Source: Candidatus Desantisbacteria bacterium CG1_02_38_46
GTDB lineage: Bacteria > Desantisbacteria > UBA1551 > UBA1559
Reading direction: 5' to 3'
Length of the DNA stretch: 7,955 nt
NCBI GenBank assembly: GCA_001871015.1
Contig: MNUO01000095.1
Coordinates: 1 to 7,955 of the forward strand
Made by a program: the position numbers and the translations under genes. Numbering within the stretch: the first letter of the stretch is position 1; each line of letters opens with the position of its first letter. Under the pieces are notes generated by a model. It saw only the letters and a list, made by a program, of their open reading frames with translations, searched no databases and was not told where the DNA came from. This document shows, piece by piece, positions 1 through 6,627 of this stretch.

Positions 1-213
1 AACCACAGCCATATCAATTTCTTGAGGTATAGCAGAGATGTTCGAATAACACTTGTGTTGCAGAATTTCATCAGCCTTAGGATTTACGGGATAAATATTG
101 CCTTTGAACTTATGCTGAATTATATTCTTTAAAATGCTGTGCCCCACTTTTCCTTCTTCCCGTGAAGCACCAATCACCGCTACCGATTTCGGTTTAAAAA
201 AGAATTCTAACAT
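1..213 (-). CDS. ADP-forming acyl/acetyl-CoA synthetase, N-terminal fragment (cut by window edge)
   Basis: Only the first 71 residues are in the window. They match the CoA-binding, Rossmann-like domain that opens ADP-forming acetyl-CoA synthetases and related acyl-CoA synthetases: an FFxPKSVAVIGAS motif near residues 5-17, then GKVGHSILKNI and GNIYPVNPKAD, the usual nucleotide/CoA-binding fold signature. The family interconverts acyl-CoA plus ADP and phosphate with the free acid, CoA and ATP, and is used by anaerobes and archaea to gain ATP from acetyl-CoA. The ATG at 213 lies 4 nt after the moaA stop, with a G-rich GGCGGG stretch just upstream, so it is probably translated from the same message. 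Whether this is a full-length fused alpha-beta enzyme, a lone alpha subunit, or a short CoA-binding protein cannot be told from this fragment. Confidence 0.85.
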   Translation of the reverse strand, partial: MLEFFFKPKSVAVIGASREEGKVGHSILKNIIQHKFKGNIYPVNPKADEILQHKCYSNISAIPQEIDMAVV

Positions 214-217
214 TTCT

Positions 218-1171
218 TTACCCGCCTATTCTGGACATTGACACAGGAATGAAACGGTCTTCCAATCCATCACAAACATATTTTTTACTTTCGCAGGTCT
301 GAAAAAATAATCTCCTTACCTCTTGTTCATCGCCTTCACGAAGTGCATTTCTTATATTGAATTCAGAAAGGGAAAACAAGCAGGAATGCAATTTTCCGTC
401 AATGGTAAGGCGTATACGGTTACAGTTAGAACAAAAGGGCTCACTTCTTGCACTTATAAAACCAACTATCAATCCGCTGTTTTTATAATATTTTGCAGGT
501 CCCGAAGATTCAGAGTTAAATATAGAATACGGCTCTAAAAGACCAATGTAATCCTCAATCTTATTCTTAACCAATATATTGGAAAGAAACCATTCTTCAT
601 TGAAGTTTTTCCCGACCGGCATATATTCGATAAAACGCAGAATCAAAGAATTGTCCCTGGCAAATCTCAGAAAATCAATTATCTCTGCATCATTAATATC
701 CTTGAGCATAACCACATTAATTTTTACAAGGATTCCCAAATCCCTTGCTGTTGTTATTCCATCAAGCACATTCTGTAATTCGTTCTTTCCGGTAATAGAA
801 ATAAATTTTCCCGGGTTAAGTGTATCGAGGCTCACATTGACACTATCAATTCCAATCTTCTTCAAAGATGGTGCAAATTCCTTAAGATTAACACCGTTTG
901 TTGTAAGACAGAGATTTTTAAGGGCTGAGATTTCCCGCAGCATTTCAAGCAATATAAGAATATCCTTTTTTATTAATGGTTCACCCCCTGTAATCCTTAC
1001 TTTTTCTATACCCCATTCTGTAGTGAGACGGACAAATTCAGCAATCTCCTCAAAACTCAGTACTTCCTCTCTGGATAAGTGTAAATAATCTCTTGATTTA
1101 CAGTATATACAATTCAGGTTACAATAATCTGTCACCGAAATCCGCAAATAATTGGGGTTAGAACTCAACAT
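218..1171 (-). CDS. moaA: GTP 3',8-cyclase MoaA (radical SAM)
   Basis: This enzyme performs the first step of molybdenum cofactor synthesis, turning GTP into 3',8-cyclo-7,8-dihydro-GTP, which MoaC then rearranges. The 317-aa product has the radical-SAM cluster motif CNLNCIYC (C17, C21, C24), the GGEPL SAM-binding motif at 62-66, and the second [4Fe-4S] site as C247, C250 and C264 in the family spacing CX2CX13C. It ends in Gly-Gly; that tail is needed for catalysis in characterised MoaA proteins. The N-terminus is short: YLRISVTD begins at residue 8, without the few residues that usually precede it. The ATG at 1171 lies inside the end of moeA (14-nt overlap) and has a GGAG Shine-Dalgarno 7 nt upstream, so it is probably coupled to moeA. 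Length and motifs are intact and the assignment is firm. Confidence 0.96.
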   Translation of the reverse strand: MLSSNPNYLRISVTDYCNLNCIYCKSRDYLHLSREEVLSFEEIAEFVRLTTEWGIEKVRITGGEPLIKKDILILLEMLREISALKNLCLTTNGVNLKEFAPSLKKIGIDSVNVSLDTLNPGKFISITGKNELQNVLDGITTARDLGILVKINVVMLKDINDAEIIDFLRFARDNSLILRFIEYMPVGKNFNEEWFLSNILVKNKIEDYIGLLEPYSIFNSESSGPAKYYKNSGLIVGFISARSEPFCSNCNRIRLTIDGKLHSCLFSLSEFNIRNALREGDEQEVRRLFFQTCESKKYVCDGLEDRFIPVSMSRIGG

Positions 1172-2369
1172 TCAACAACTCCACCAAAACTTCTTCTCCC
1201 TTTTTAATCTCTTTTCTCGCTGGAAGAACAACAATCCCGTTTGCCCAGACTAAAGATTTAAGTATTCCAGATTTTTGAGACGGAAAGGGAATTACACAAT
1301 ATCTTTCATTTTCTCCTGTTAGCTTCACTCTTATGAGATTTGTTCGGTCCCCATTATTTCTTATTAATTCCTCAAAATTTGCTCTGACTTTAAACCTTTG
1401 CCAATCATTTCTTCCTAACATTTTCAAAATCGCTGGACGAACAAGATTTTCAAAATTGAGCATTGAAGAAACAGGATAGCCAGGAAGTCCAAAAACAAGC
1501 GTTTTATCCCTTTTGCCAAAAAAAGTAGGTTTGCCAGGTTTCACTGCCACCTTCCAGAAAAGCATTTTTACCCCTGCATCTTTGAGCACATTCACAACTA
1601 TATCATAAACGCCTTCTGAAACACCACCGGAAAGAAGAAGAATATCAAATTTTAAACCCTCAAGAATTTTTTTTGATAAAATCTTTTCGTTATCTTTAGC
1701 AATTCCCAACCTATAAGATTTGCCACCACATTCTAAAACCTGCGAACACAGTCCATAACTATTGCTGTCATAAATTTGTCCTGTTTTCAATTTTACACCG
1801 GGTTCTACAATTTCATCACCTGTACTTATAACTGCAACGCGGGGCCTTCTGGTCACCTTAACTTTTGTCCTGTTCAATGCAGCAAGCATCGCAAGTTGTG
1901 GTGCGCGGATAAAGCTTCCTTTCTTAAGAATTAACTCTCCCTTTTTTACATCTTCTCCAGCAAAAGCAACATTCTCCTGTGCATTAACTGAGCGTAGAAT
2001 TCTTACATAATTTTTAATTTCTTTTGTATCTTCAAACATAACTACTGCGTCTGCACCTCCGGGCATTGGAGCACCAGTCATAATCCTGATACAACAACCA
2101 TTTCCAATCTTTATCTTTGTAGTTTTGCCTGCTGGTAAATCTGCAATTATTTTAAGTGTGACAGGATTTTGGAAAGAAGTGTTTGTTACATCTTTTGAGA
2201 TAACAGCATAGCCATCCATTGCTGCACGGTTAAATTCTGGAATATCAAAAGAAGAATAAATATCCTCTGCAAGTATTCTTCCCAGAGAAAAAGTAAATTT
2301 CACTTCTTCAGGATTCAAAATACTCGCAACAGACAACACTTTTTTTCTTGCTTCCTTTAGTGAAATCAT
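1158..2369 (-). CDS. moeA: Molybdopterin molybdenumtransferase MoeA
   Basis: MoeA inserts molybdate (or tungstate) into adenylylated molybdopterin, giving Mo-molybdopterin. The 403-aa product begins in the normal MoeA way (MISLKEARKKVLS) and shows the family landmarks in order: RAAMDGYAV at 48-56, MTGAPMPGGADAVV at 97-110, ISTGDEIVEPG at 181-191, SGGVSEGVYD at 247-256, VKPGKPTFFGK at 277-287, GLPGYPVSS at 294-302, and a C-terminal domain ending KKGEEVLVELLNVEF. I chose the ATG at 2369: it has GGAAAG just upstream and gives the usual MoeA length. An in-frame start at 2459 would add 30 residues foreign to the family. The chosen start still lies 62 nt inside tupC. The position directly after the transporter fits import followed by insertion of the metal. 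Confidence 0.96.
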   Translation of the reverse strand: MISLKEARKKVLSVASILNPEEVKFTFSLGRILAEDIYSSFDIPEFNRAAMDGYAVISKDVTNTSFQNPVTLKIIADLPAGKTTKIKIGNGCCIRIMTGAPMPGGADAVVMFEDTKEIKNYVRILRSVNAQENVAFAGEDVKKGELILKKGSFIRAPQLAMLAALNRTKVKVTRRPRVAVISTGDEIVEPGVKLKTGQIYDSNSYGLCSQVLECGGKSYRLGIAKDNEKILSKKILEGLKFDILLLSGGVSEGVYDIVVNVLKDAGVKMLFWKVAVKPGKPTFFGKRDKTLVFGLPGYPVSSMLNFENLVRPAILKMLGRNDWQRFKVRANFEELIRNNGDRTNLIRVKLTGENERYCVIPFPSQKSGILKSLVWANGIVVLPARKEIKKGEEVLVELLNVEF

Positions 2370-3015
2370 ATTCTTTCCATTTTTCAGTGACTTTTCCTGC
2401 TTCAAGATAAAAAACTCTGCCTTCAAATCGCTCAATTTCAGCAATGTCATAGGTGGCAAGGATTATAGTGGTCTTACATCGAGATTGCAGGGAAAGAATT
2501 GCATTCTGAATAAGCCTCTTGCTCCAGCTATCCAGATGAGTGGTGGGTTCGTCAAGGAGTAAAACTTCTGGCTCAAGCACAAGAGCTCTGGCTATGGCTA
2601 CCCTCTGTATCTCACCACCGGAAAGATTCAGGGCTGATTTATCTATGAATTCAGTGAGTTCCAATACTTTTACCACGGATTCAACTTTCACATTTATCTC
2701 ATTTTCACCCCGCACTCTCAATCCATAAGCAATGTTATTGAAAACAGAAGCATTAAACATTACAGAATTCTGCATCACCATAGTCATCCGCCTCTGCAAT
2801 GCAAATCTGGAAATTCGAGATGAACCTCCATCATATATCACTTCTCCTCTATCTGGCTCCTCTAACATATTCAAAATACGCAATAAAGTAGTTTTTCCTG
2901 CACCATTGGGTCCAATAATGCAGGTTGTACTACCCTTTTCAAATTCAACGGAAATTTTATCCAGAACAATTTTATTAATATATTTCTTCATGATATTATT
3001 CGCAAAAATTTTCAT
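2308..3015 (-). CDS. tupC: Tungstate ABC transporter, ATP-binding protein (TupC-like)
   Basis: This is the cytoplasmic ATPase that would power the TupB permease. The 235-aa ORF has Walker A GPNGAGKT at 35-42, the Q-loop glutamine at Q82, the ABC signature LSGGE at 131-135, Walker B VLLLDE at 151-156 and a D-loop at 159-162. The switch (H-loop) histidine, normally in a THD-type motif, is tyrosine here (ATYD, Y189; codon TAT, one base from CAT). The last 20 or so residues, a Lys-rich tail ending CCEYFES, lie beyond the usual ATPase core and are encoded in the 62 nt shared with moeA. The ATG overlaps the tupB stop (ATGA) and has an AGGAG Shine-Dalgarno at 3023-3027. The family is close to other molybdate/tungstate ATPases; the Tup assignment rests on its TupA and TupB neighbours. 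Confidence 0.92.
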   Translation of the reverse strand: MKIFANNIMKKYINKIVLDKISVEFEKGSTTCIIGPNGAGKTTLLRILNMLEEPDRGEVIYDGGSSRISRFALQRRMTMVMQNSVMFNASVFNNIAYGLRVRGENEINVKVESVVKVLELTEFIDKSALNLSGGEIQRVAIARALVLEPEVLLLDEPTTHLDSWSKRLIQNAILSLQSRCKTTIILATYDIAEIERFEGRVFYLEAGKVTEKWKEYDFTKGSKKKSVVCCEYFES

Positions 3016-3701
3016 CTTCGAACTCCTACCCCTTGTAGAAACTGCAAGAATAAATTCAGTATAAGTGAAACAACGAGCAGAATAATTGCCAGTGCAATTC
3101 CAAGTTCAAATTCTCCCCTCATTGTCTGTAGCGCAATTGCCGTTGTCATAACACGGGTACTTCCCTTTATATTTCCACCAACCATCATCGTCATCCCGGT
3201 TTCTCCAATAATACGGCTAAATCCCATTATAAAAGATGCCATCATTGGATACCTCGCCTCCTTAAAAATCGTCCAGGTAAGTTGCCACGAATTCGCACCG
3301 AGAGTAACTGCCGTGTCAATAAGTGACTTCCTGATTCCATCAATAGCAGCAATGGTCAGTGAAGTTATAATAGGAAAAACAAGAATTGCCTGAGCAACAA
3401 TCATTGCTCCAGGTGTGTATAACAATCTGAGAAAACCAAATAACCCCTGTCTTGTGAACATCAGGTAAAGAATAAGTCCAATTGCCACAGCAGGAATGGA
3501 GAGAAAACTGTTAATAAAAAGGAGAATTGCACTCTTTCCAGGAAAATCATTCATCGCTATTACCATTGCTACTGGAATTGCAACTAATGAAGAAACAAAA
3601 GCAGCAGTTAAAGAAACTCTTATGGATAGCAATGCTATCTCAATTACTTCCTTATCAAAACTAAAAACCAATTGGATTGCATTCTGAAATATTTGCGTCA
3701 T
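3012..3701 (-). CDS. tupB: Tungstate ABC transporter permease (TupB-like)
   Basis: This is the membrane subunit of the oxyanion importer. The 229-aa protein is strongly hydrophobic, with likely membrane spans near 21-50, 57-82, 97-121, 151-168 and 200-222. The EAA-type coupling loop (DTAVTLGANSWQLTWTIFKEA region, 129-149) contacts the ATPase. The following segment, GFSRIIGETGMTMMVGGNIKG (160-180) and TRVMTTAIALQT (182-193), is typical of TupB-type permeases and separates it from ModB and from sulfate permeases. It starts in an ATGA overlap with tupA, has AAAGGA 4 nt upstream, and ends in an ATGA overlap with tupC, giving a strictly coupled tupABC block. Specificity for tungstate over molybdate is inferred from family resemblance only. 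Confidence 0.94.
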   Translation of the reverse strand: MTQIFQNAIQLVFSFDKEVIEIALLSIRVSLTAAFVSSLVAIPVAMVIAMNDFPGKSAILLFINSFLSIPAVAIGLILYLMFTRQGLFGFLRLLYTPGAMIVAQAILVFPIITSLTIAAIDGIRKSLIDTAVTLGANSWQLTWTIFKEARYPMMASFIMGFSRIIGETGMTMMVGGNIKGSTRVMTTAIALQTMRGEFELGIALAIILLVVSLILNLFLQFLQGVGVRR

Positions 3702-4480
3702 TTTTTCCTTTCCAGAAAAAATAATTGTTGCCCATGCTTTTTGATTCCGTATTCCTGGATAATATTCCGCCCCTCACCTTTTGTTATGTAGTCCACGAAT
3801 TTCATTGCCAGGTCACAATTCACATCAGGATATTTCTTAGGAGAAATCGGTATAAGGGAATAAGGATTATATAGAATTTTATCTCCAGAAATCAAAATCT
3901 CCAGGTTTAATTCTTTGCGGTGTGCAATATAAGTAGCGCGGTCTGTTAAAATATACGCATTCTTCTCGCTCGCTATCCTTAAAGATTCAATCATCCCCTG
4001 CCCGGACTCAAGATACCATTTACCACCTGGTTTCACCTTAATTGCTGACCAGATTTCCTTTTCTTTTTCGTGTGTCCCGGAATCGTCACCTCTGGATACA
4101 AACAGTGAATTGGTCGAGGATATTCTTGCAAATACCTTTTCTGCATTTTTCACTCTACAGATGCCAGCAGGGTCATTCTCTGGACCTGCAATTACAAAGT
4201 CATTATGCATAACTTCATAACGCTTTATCCCAAATCCATCTTTTATCAGTTTTTCCTCTGATTTCCTGTCATGCACAAAAATTATATCTGCGTTTCCTTC
4301 CCTGGCAATTCTTATTGCTGCTCCGCTACCCACTGCCACAACTCTCACATTGCAGTTGTATTTCTTTTCAAATTTTAGCAGTAGTACATCAAGAAGCCCT
4401 GAATCCTGCACGCTTGTTGTGGTCGCCAGCATAAGAACAGCCATTACCAAATTTTTCATTTGACTTATCTTCTGCCACAC
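3698..4480 (-). CDS. tupA: Tungstate-binding protein (TupA-like)
   Basis: This is the substrate-binding component that would capture tungstate/molybdate outside the membrane. Family motifs are clear in the 260-aa product: LATTTSVQDSGLLD at 18-31 (TTTS ligates the oxyanion in TupA), VVAVGSGAAIRIAR near 47-60, NADIIFVHDR at 63-72, MHNDFVIAGP at 91-100, SRGDDSGTH at 129-137, YILTDRATY at 176-184 and NPYSLIPISP at 205-214. The start shown is GTG at 4480, with a G6 Shine-Dalgarno-like run 3 nt upstream; an ATG at 4459 (5 nt after the mogA stop) is the alternative. In either case only about 10-17 residues precede the first conserved strand, so a normal signal peptide or lipobox is missing. An in-frame TAA at 4490-4492 rules out a further upstream start. 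Family assignment is firm; the start and localisation are uncertain. Confidence 0.92.
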   Translation of the reverse strand: MWQKISQMKNLVMAVLMLATTTSVQDSGLLDVLLLKFEKKYNCNVRVVAVGSGAAIRIAREGNADIIFVHDRKSEEKLIKDGFGIKRYEVMHNDFVIAGPENDPAGICRVKNAEKVFARISSTNSLFVSRGDDSGTHEKEKEIWSAIKVKPGGKWYLESGQGMIESLRIASEKNAYILTDRATYIAHRKELNLEILISGDKILYNPYSLIPISPKKYPDVNCDLAMKFVDYITKGEGRNIIQEYGIKKHGQQLFFLERKK

Positions 4481-4965
4481 TCTCCCCCCTTACCCTGTAA
4501 AAGTTCAACCGCATGAGGAATGACAGGAAGGATTATATCAAGACATTCTTTTACTGCTACTGAACTACCTGGTAAATTGATTATAAGGGTTTTCCCGCGA
4601 ATACCTGCTATACTTCTCGAAAGCATAGCTTTTAGAGTAAACTTAAGACTTTTTATCCTCATAGCTTCTGGAATGCCCGGGATTTCCTTCTCGATAACTG
4701 CCCTCGTCGCCTCTGGGGTTACATCTCTTGCAGAAAATCCTGTTCCCCCTGTGGTCAATATCAAATCAATCTTCAGTTCATCTGCCAATATTTTCAGTTT
4801 CTTCTCAATGGTTTTTTTGTTATCAGGAATAATCTCGCGGCACAAAACCTTTGCCTTTATATTTTTGACCCGCGAGTTTATTATGGGTCCGCTCTTATCC
4901 TTTCGTTTTCCAGCAGAAGATTTGTCGCTGATTGTCAATATGGCAACTTTAATTTCTTTCCTCAT
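4465..4965 (-). CDS. mogA: Molybdopterin adenylyltransferase (MogA/MoaB family)
   Basis: This protein adenylylates molybdopterin with ATP so that MoeA can insert the metal. The 166-aa product has the MoCF-fold signatures: VAILTISDKSSAG at 7-19, KDKSGPII at 22-29, TTGGTGFSARDVTPEAT at 71-87, an acidic helix EIPGIPEAMR at 94-103, AMLSRSIAGIRGKTLIINLPGS (113-134) and a final ILPVIPHAVELL segment. The length is normal. It starts in an ATGA overlap with the MOSC gene. In some anaerobes MOSC and MogA domains occur as one fused protein (family knowledge), so the adjacency here looks like an unfused version. MogA and MoaB cannot be separated by eye. Its 3' end overlaps the GTG start proposed for tupA. 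Confidence 0.94.
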   Translation of the reverse strand: MRKEIKVAILTISDKSSAGKRKDKSGPIINSRVKNIKAKVLCREIIPDNKKTIEKKLKILADELKIDLILTTGGTGFSARDVTPEATRAVIEKEIPGIPEAMRIKSLKFTLKAMLSRSIAGIRGKTLIINLPGSSVAVKECLDIILPVIPHAVELLQGKGGECGRR

Positions 4966-5405
4966 TTTTCTTTCTGAATTCCATCTCCCTTTTTTATCCT
5001 CCCTCCATTAATCACACGTGCAAATACTCCCTGAATTGGCATAATGCAGGACCCGAGTTTTTTATAGATAGCACAGTGCCTCAAACATTTTTTCCCAAGC
5101 ATGGAAATTTCAAGAAGAACATCCCCAATTTTTATCTGACTTCCAAGTTTAATTGTACTGAAATCCATACCTTCAATTGTAAGGTTTTCTGCAAAATCAC
5201 CTGGCTTTATTTTCCCGGTGTTGGTTGGAAGACTCTGATTAAATATATTTATTGCTTCCATTGCAAGTAAACTTACCTGTCTTTCACCCGGGCCGGCATG
5301 GGCATCGCCTTCCAATCCCAAGTCTTTTCTGAAAAATCCCTGTTCTACAGGTGATTTTGAAATTCCCTTTTTCTTGCTGGTGTTTATTGAAATAATTTTA
5401 GGCAT
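4962..5405 (-). CDS. MOSC-domain protein
   Basis: This is a stand-alone 147-aa MOSC (Mo cofactor sulfurase C-terminal) domain. Members bind molybdenum cofactor or sulfur and are thought to deliver or modify it. Conserved elements are IISINTSKKKGISKSPV at 4-20, GLEGDAHAGPGERQVSLLA at 30-48, KPGDFAENLTIEG at 67-79, a sulfur-relay-like cysteine set GKKCLRHC (C107, C111) with GSCIMP (C120), and a VINGGRIKKGDGI end. The exact biochemical role of short MOSC proteins is not settled. Here it probably acts on the cofactor for the upstream formate dehydrogenase, possibly by adding the sulfido ligand; that is inference from context. It starts 3 nt after the moaC stop and no Shine-Dalgarno was seen, so translation is probably by coupling. 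Confidence 0.92.
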   Translation of the reverse strand: MPKIISINTSKKKGISKSPVEQGFFRKDLGLEGDAHAGPGERQVSLLAMEAINIFNQSLPTNTGKIKPGDFAENLTIEGMDFSTIKLGSQIKIGDVLLEISMLGKKCLRHCAIYKKLGSCIMPIQGVFARVINGGRIKKGDGIQKEK

Positions 5406-5408
5406 ATT

Positions 5409-5825
5409 CTAATTCATACTTTTGCCGCCGATTTTTTTAATCAGATGGATATCAGAAATAACTATTTTTTTATCCACCTGCTTGCACATATCGTATATGG
5501 TGAGAGCTGCAATTGTAACTGCAGTAAGCGCTTCCATTTCTACACCTGTTCTGTCAACAGCAGAAACTTTAGCCTCAATCGTGATGGTGGATTCTATGAA
5601 TGAAAATGAGATTTCGACTCCTGTTATTCTTATTGGATGACAGAACGGTATTAATTCAGAAGTCTTCTTTACTCCAAGTATTGCAGATGTTCTGGCAGTG
5701 GAAAGCACATCTCCCTTGGGAATTCTGTTAGCTTTAATTAGATTCACTGTTGCTGGCGACATTTCTACAGTGCCACGGGCAATTGCAAATCTAAAAGTTT
5801 CCTTCTTTTCTGTAACATCAATCAT
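5409..5825 (-). CDS. moaC: Cyclic pyranopterin monophosphate synthase MoaC
   Basis: MoaC converts the MoaA product to cyclic pyranopterin monophosphate. The 138-aa sequence carries the family motifs: MIDVTEKKETFRFAIARG at 1-18, IPKGDVLSTARTSAILG at 35-51, the substrate-pocket FCHPI at 61-65 (Cys-His), TGVEMEALTAV at 93-103, YDMCK at 111-115 with the catalytic Asp/Lys pair, and KIGGKS at 131-136. It is shorter than the usual roughly 155-160 aa because it starts at the MIDV position and lacks the LTHLD-type N-terminal strand. An in-frame stop a few codons upstream leaves no room for it. The ATG overlaps the mobA stop (ATGA). The active-site residues are intact, so I expect it to be functional. 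Confidence 0.95.
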   Translation of the reverse strand: MIDVTEKKETFRFAIARGTVEMSPATVNLIKANRIPKGDVLSTARTSAILGVKKTSELIPFCHPIRITGVEISFSFIESTITIEAKVSAVDRTGVEMEALTAVTIAALTIYDMCKQVDKKIVISDIHLIKKIGGKSMN

Positions 5826-6610
5826 TTCTCGTCTTTTCCTTGTAGATTATTATTTTGTTGATTACTTGTTGTTAACATTTTCAGTGCTTTTTCATAGTCT
5901 TTGACAGTGTTTACATTGAAAAACGACAGTCCCCGCCGGTCTATTTTCTTGAGGATTTTCTCTGGAACAAACTTCACATTTACGTACTTGAAAAAAGCCC
6001 TTACACGTCCCTGGTCCAGTAGCTTTTCTATGTAAGGAATGCATTTCTTTGAATAGACTGTACACAGGGGCTCAATCATCCCATGCCATTCAGGCACGAA
6101 GGCATCACAACCATCCACGTTTTCAATCAGATACTGAACAAGTTCTATTTTCAAAAAAGGAGTATCACAAGTTGTCACAAAATTGTAATCGGATGAACTA
6201 TTTTCCAACCCTGTATATAACCCCATCAAAGGACCGAGACCTTCTTTTTCATCTTTGACAACCCTAATTACCCCCCCTGCTTTCTTGCCAACAGTAGGCA
6301 CTCTGCCGAAAGTAGGCACTCTGCCGAAAGTAGGCACTCTGCCGAAAGTAGGCACTCTGCCGAAAGTAGGCACTCTGGAAGTGGAAGTGGAAGTGGAAGG
6401 GGAAGTGCGAAAGCAAAACTGGGGGGCGGTGTAAAGTTTTGGGTTATTGGTAACTACGATTATCTCTTCAAAGAGCGGTCTCAGTATTTTTATCTTGCGA
6501 CCGATGAAAGTATCGCCACCAAAACTCAAAAAAGCTTTTTCCTTGTTGCCAATTCTGCTACCTTTTCCTCCTGAAAGAATAATTGCATTCATTTTTTTAG
6601 GGACTGACAC
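5822..6610 (-). CDS. mobA: Molybdenum cofactor guanylyltransferase MobA with in-frame repeat insertion
   Basis: MobA transfers GMP from GTP to Mo-molybdopterin, giving the guanine dinucleotide form used by formate dehydrogenase. Visible motifs: the nucleotide-binding loop ILSGGKGSRIGNKEKAFL at 11-28, EIIVVTNNP at 49-57, KDEKEGLGPLMGLYTGL at 119-135, the metal-binding TTCDTPFL at 146-153 and FFNVNTVKDYEKA from about 230. The protein is 262 aa against roughly 190-215 for the family. The excess lies between Q64 and G112, where about 10 residues are usual: a TSPSTSTSTS stretch, then five copies of RVPT(F/V)G. The reading frame is intact. A Ser/Asn/Gln-rich tail closes the protein. The GTG at 6610 is preferred because AAGGGGG lies 3 nt upstream; ATG at 6592 would give the more usual MNAIILSGG start but has no Shine-Dalgarno. 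Confidence 0.93.
   Translation of the reverse strand: MSVPKKMNAIILSGGKGSRIGNKEKAFLSFGGDTFIGRKIKILRPLFEEIIVVTNNPKLYTAPQFCFRTSPSTSTSTSRVPTFGRVPTFGRVPTFGRVPTFGRVPTVGKKAGGVIRVVKDEKEGLGPLMGLYTGLENSSSDYNFVTTCDTPFLKIELVQYLIENVDGCDAFVPEWHGMIEPLCTVYSKKCIPYIEKLLDQGRVRAFFKYVNVKFVPEKILKKIDRRGLSFFNVNTVKDYEKALKMLTTSNQQNNNLQGKDEK
6285..6377 (-). repeat. 18-bp minisatellite inside mobA (encodes RVPTFG units)
   Basis: Four perfect copies of gtaggcactctgccgaaa (plus-strand reading) stand at 6294-6311, 6312-6329, 6330-6347 and 6348-6365, followed by a 12-nt partial copy ending at 6377. A degenerate half copy precedes the array at 6285-6293. Because 18 is a multiple of three, each unit adds RVPTFG to MobA without breaking the frame; the unit nearest the C-terminal side reads RVPTVG. 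The perfect identity of the units implies recent expansion or ongoing homogenisation. Confidence 0.97.
6378..6407 (-). repeat. 6-bp microsatellite inside mobA (encodes Thr-Ser repeats)
   Basis: Five hexamers in a row, gaagtg on the plus strand, with one substitution (gaaggg at 6396-6401). They abut the 18-bp array directly and encode the alternating Ser/Thr stretch (with one Pro) before the RVPTFG units. This repeat also preserves the reading frame. Confidence 0.95.
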
Positions 6611-6620
6611 TATCCCCCTT
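6611..6620 (-). promoter_or_regulatory. G-rich ribosome binding site of mobA
   Basis: AAGGGGG followed by ATA and then GTG (6610). It sits in the 17-nt gap after the small upstream gene and is the reason for choosing the GTG start of mobA over the in-frame ATG at 6592. The tupA start has the same layout: a G6 run, three bases, then GTG. Confidence 0.6.
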
Positions 6621-6627
6621 TCTTTTG

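Noticed and set aside
2370-2459. A 30-residue N-terminal extension of MoeA starting at 2459.
   Set aside because: These residues do not match the MoeA N-terminus, lie deep inside tupC, and the ATG at 2369 has a ribosome site and gives the usual length.
4465-4491. A programmed frameshift at the G6 run fusing MogA to TupA.
   Set aside because: MogA ends normally, TupA has its own start options, and no pause structure or slippery heptamer is evident. It is kept only as a possible assembly or phase issue for the TupA start.
5822-6610. mobA as a pseudogene disrupted by repeats.
   Set aside because: The frame is open throughout and all catalytic motifs on both sides of the insertion are intact.
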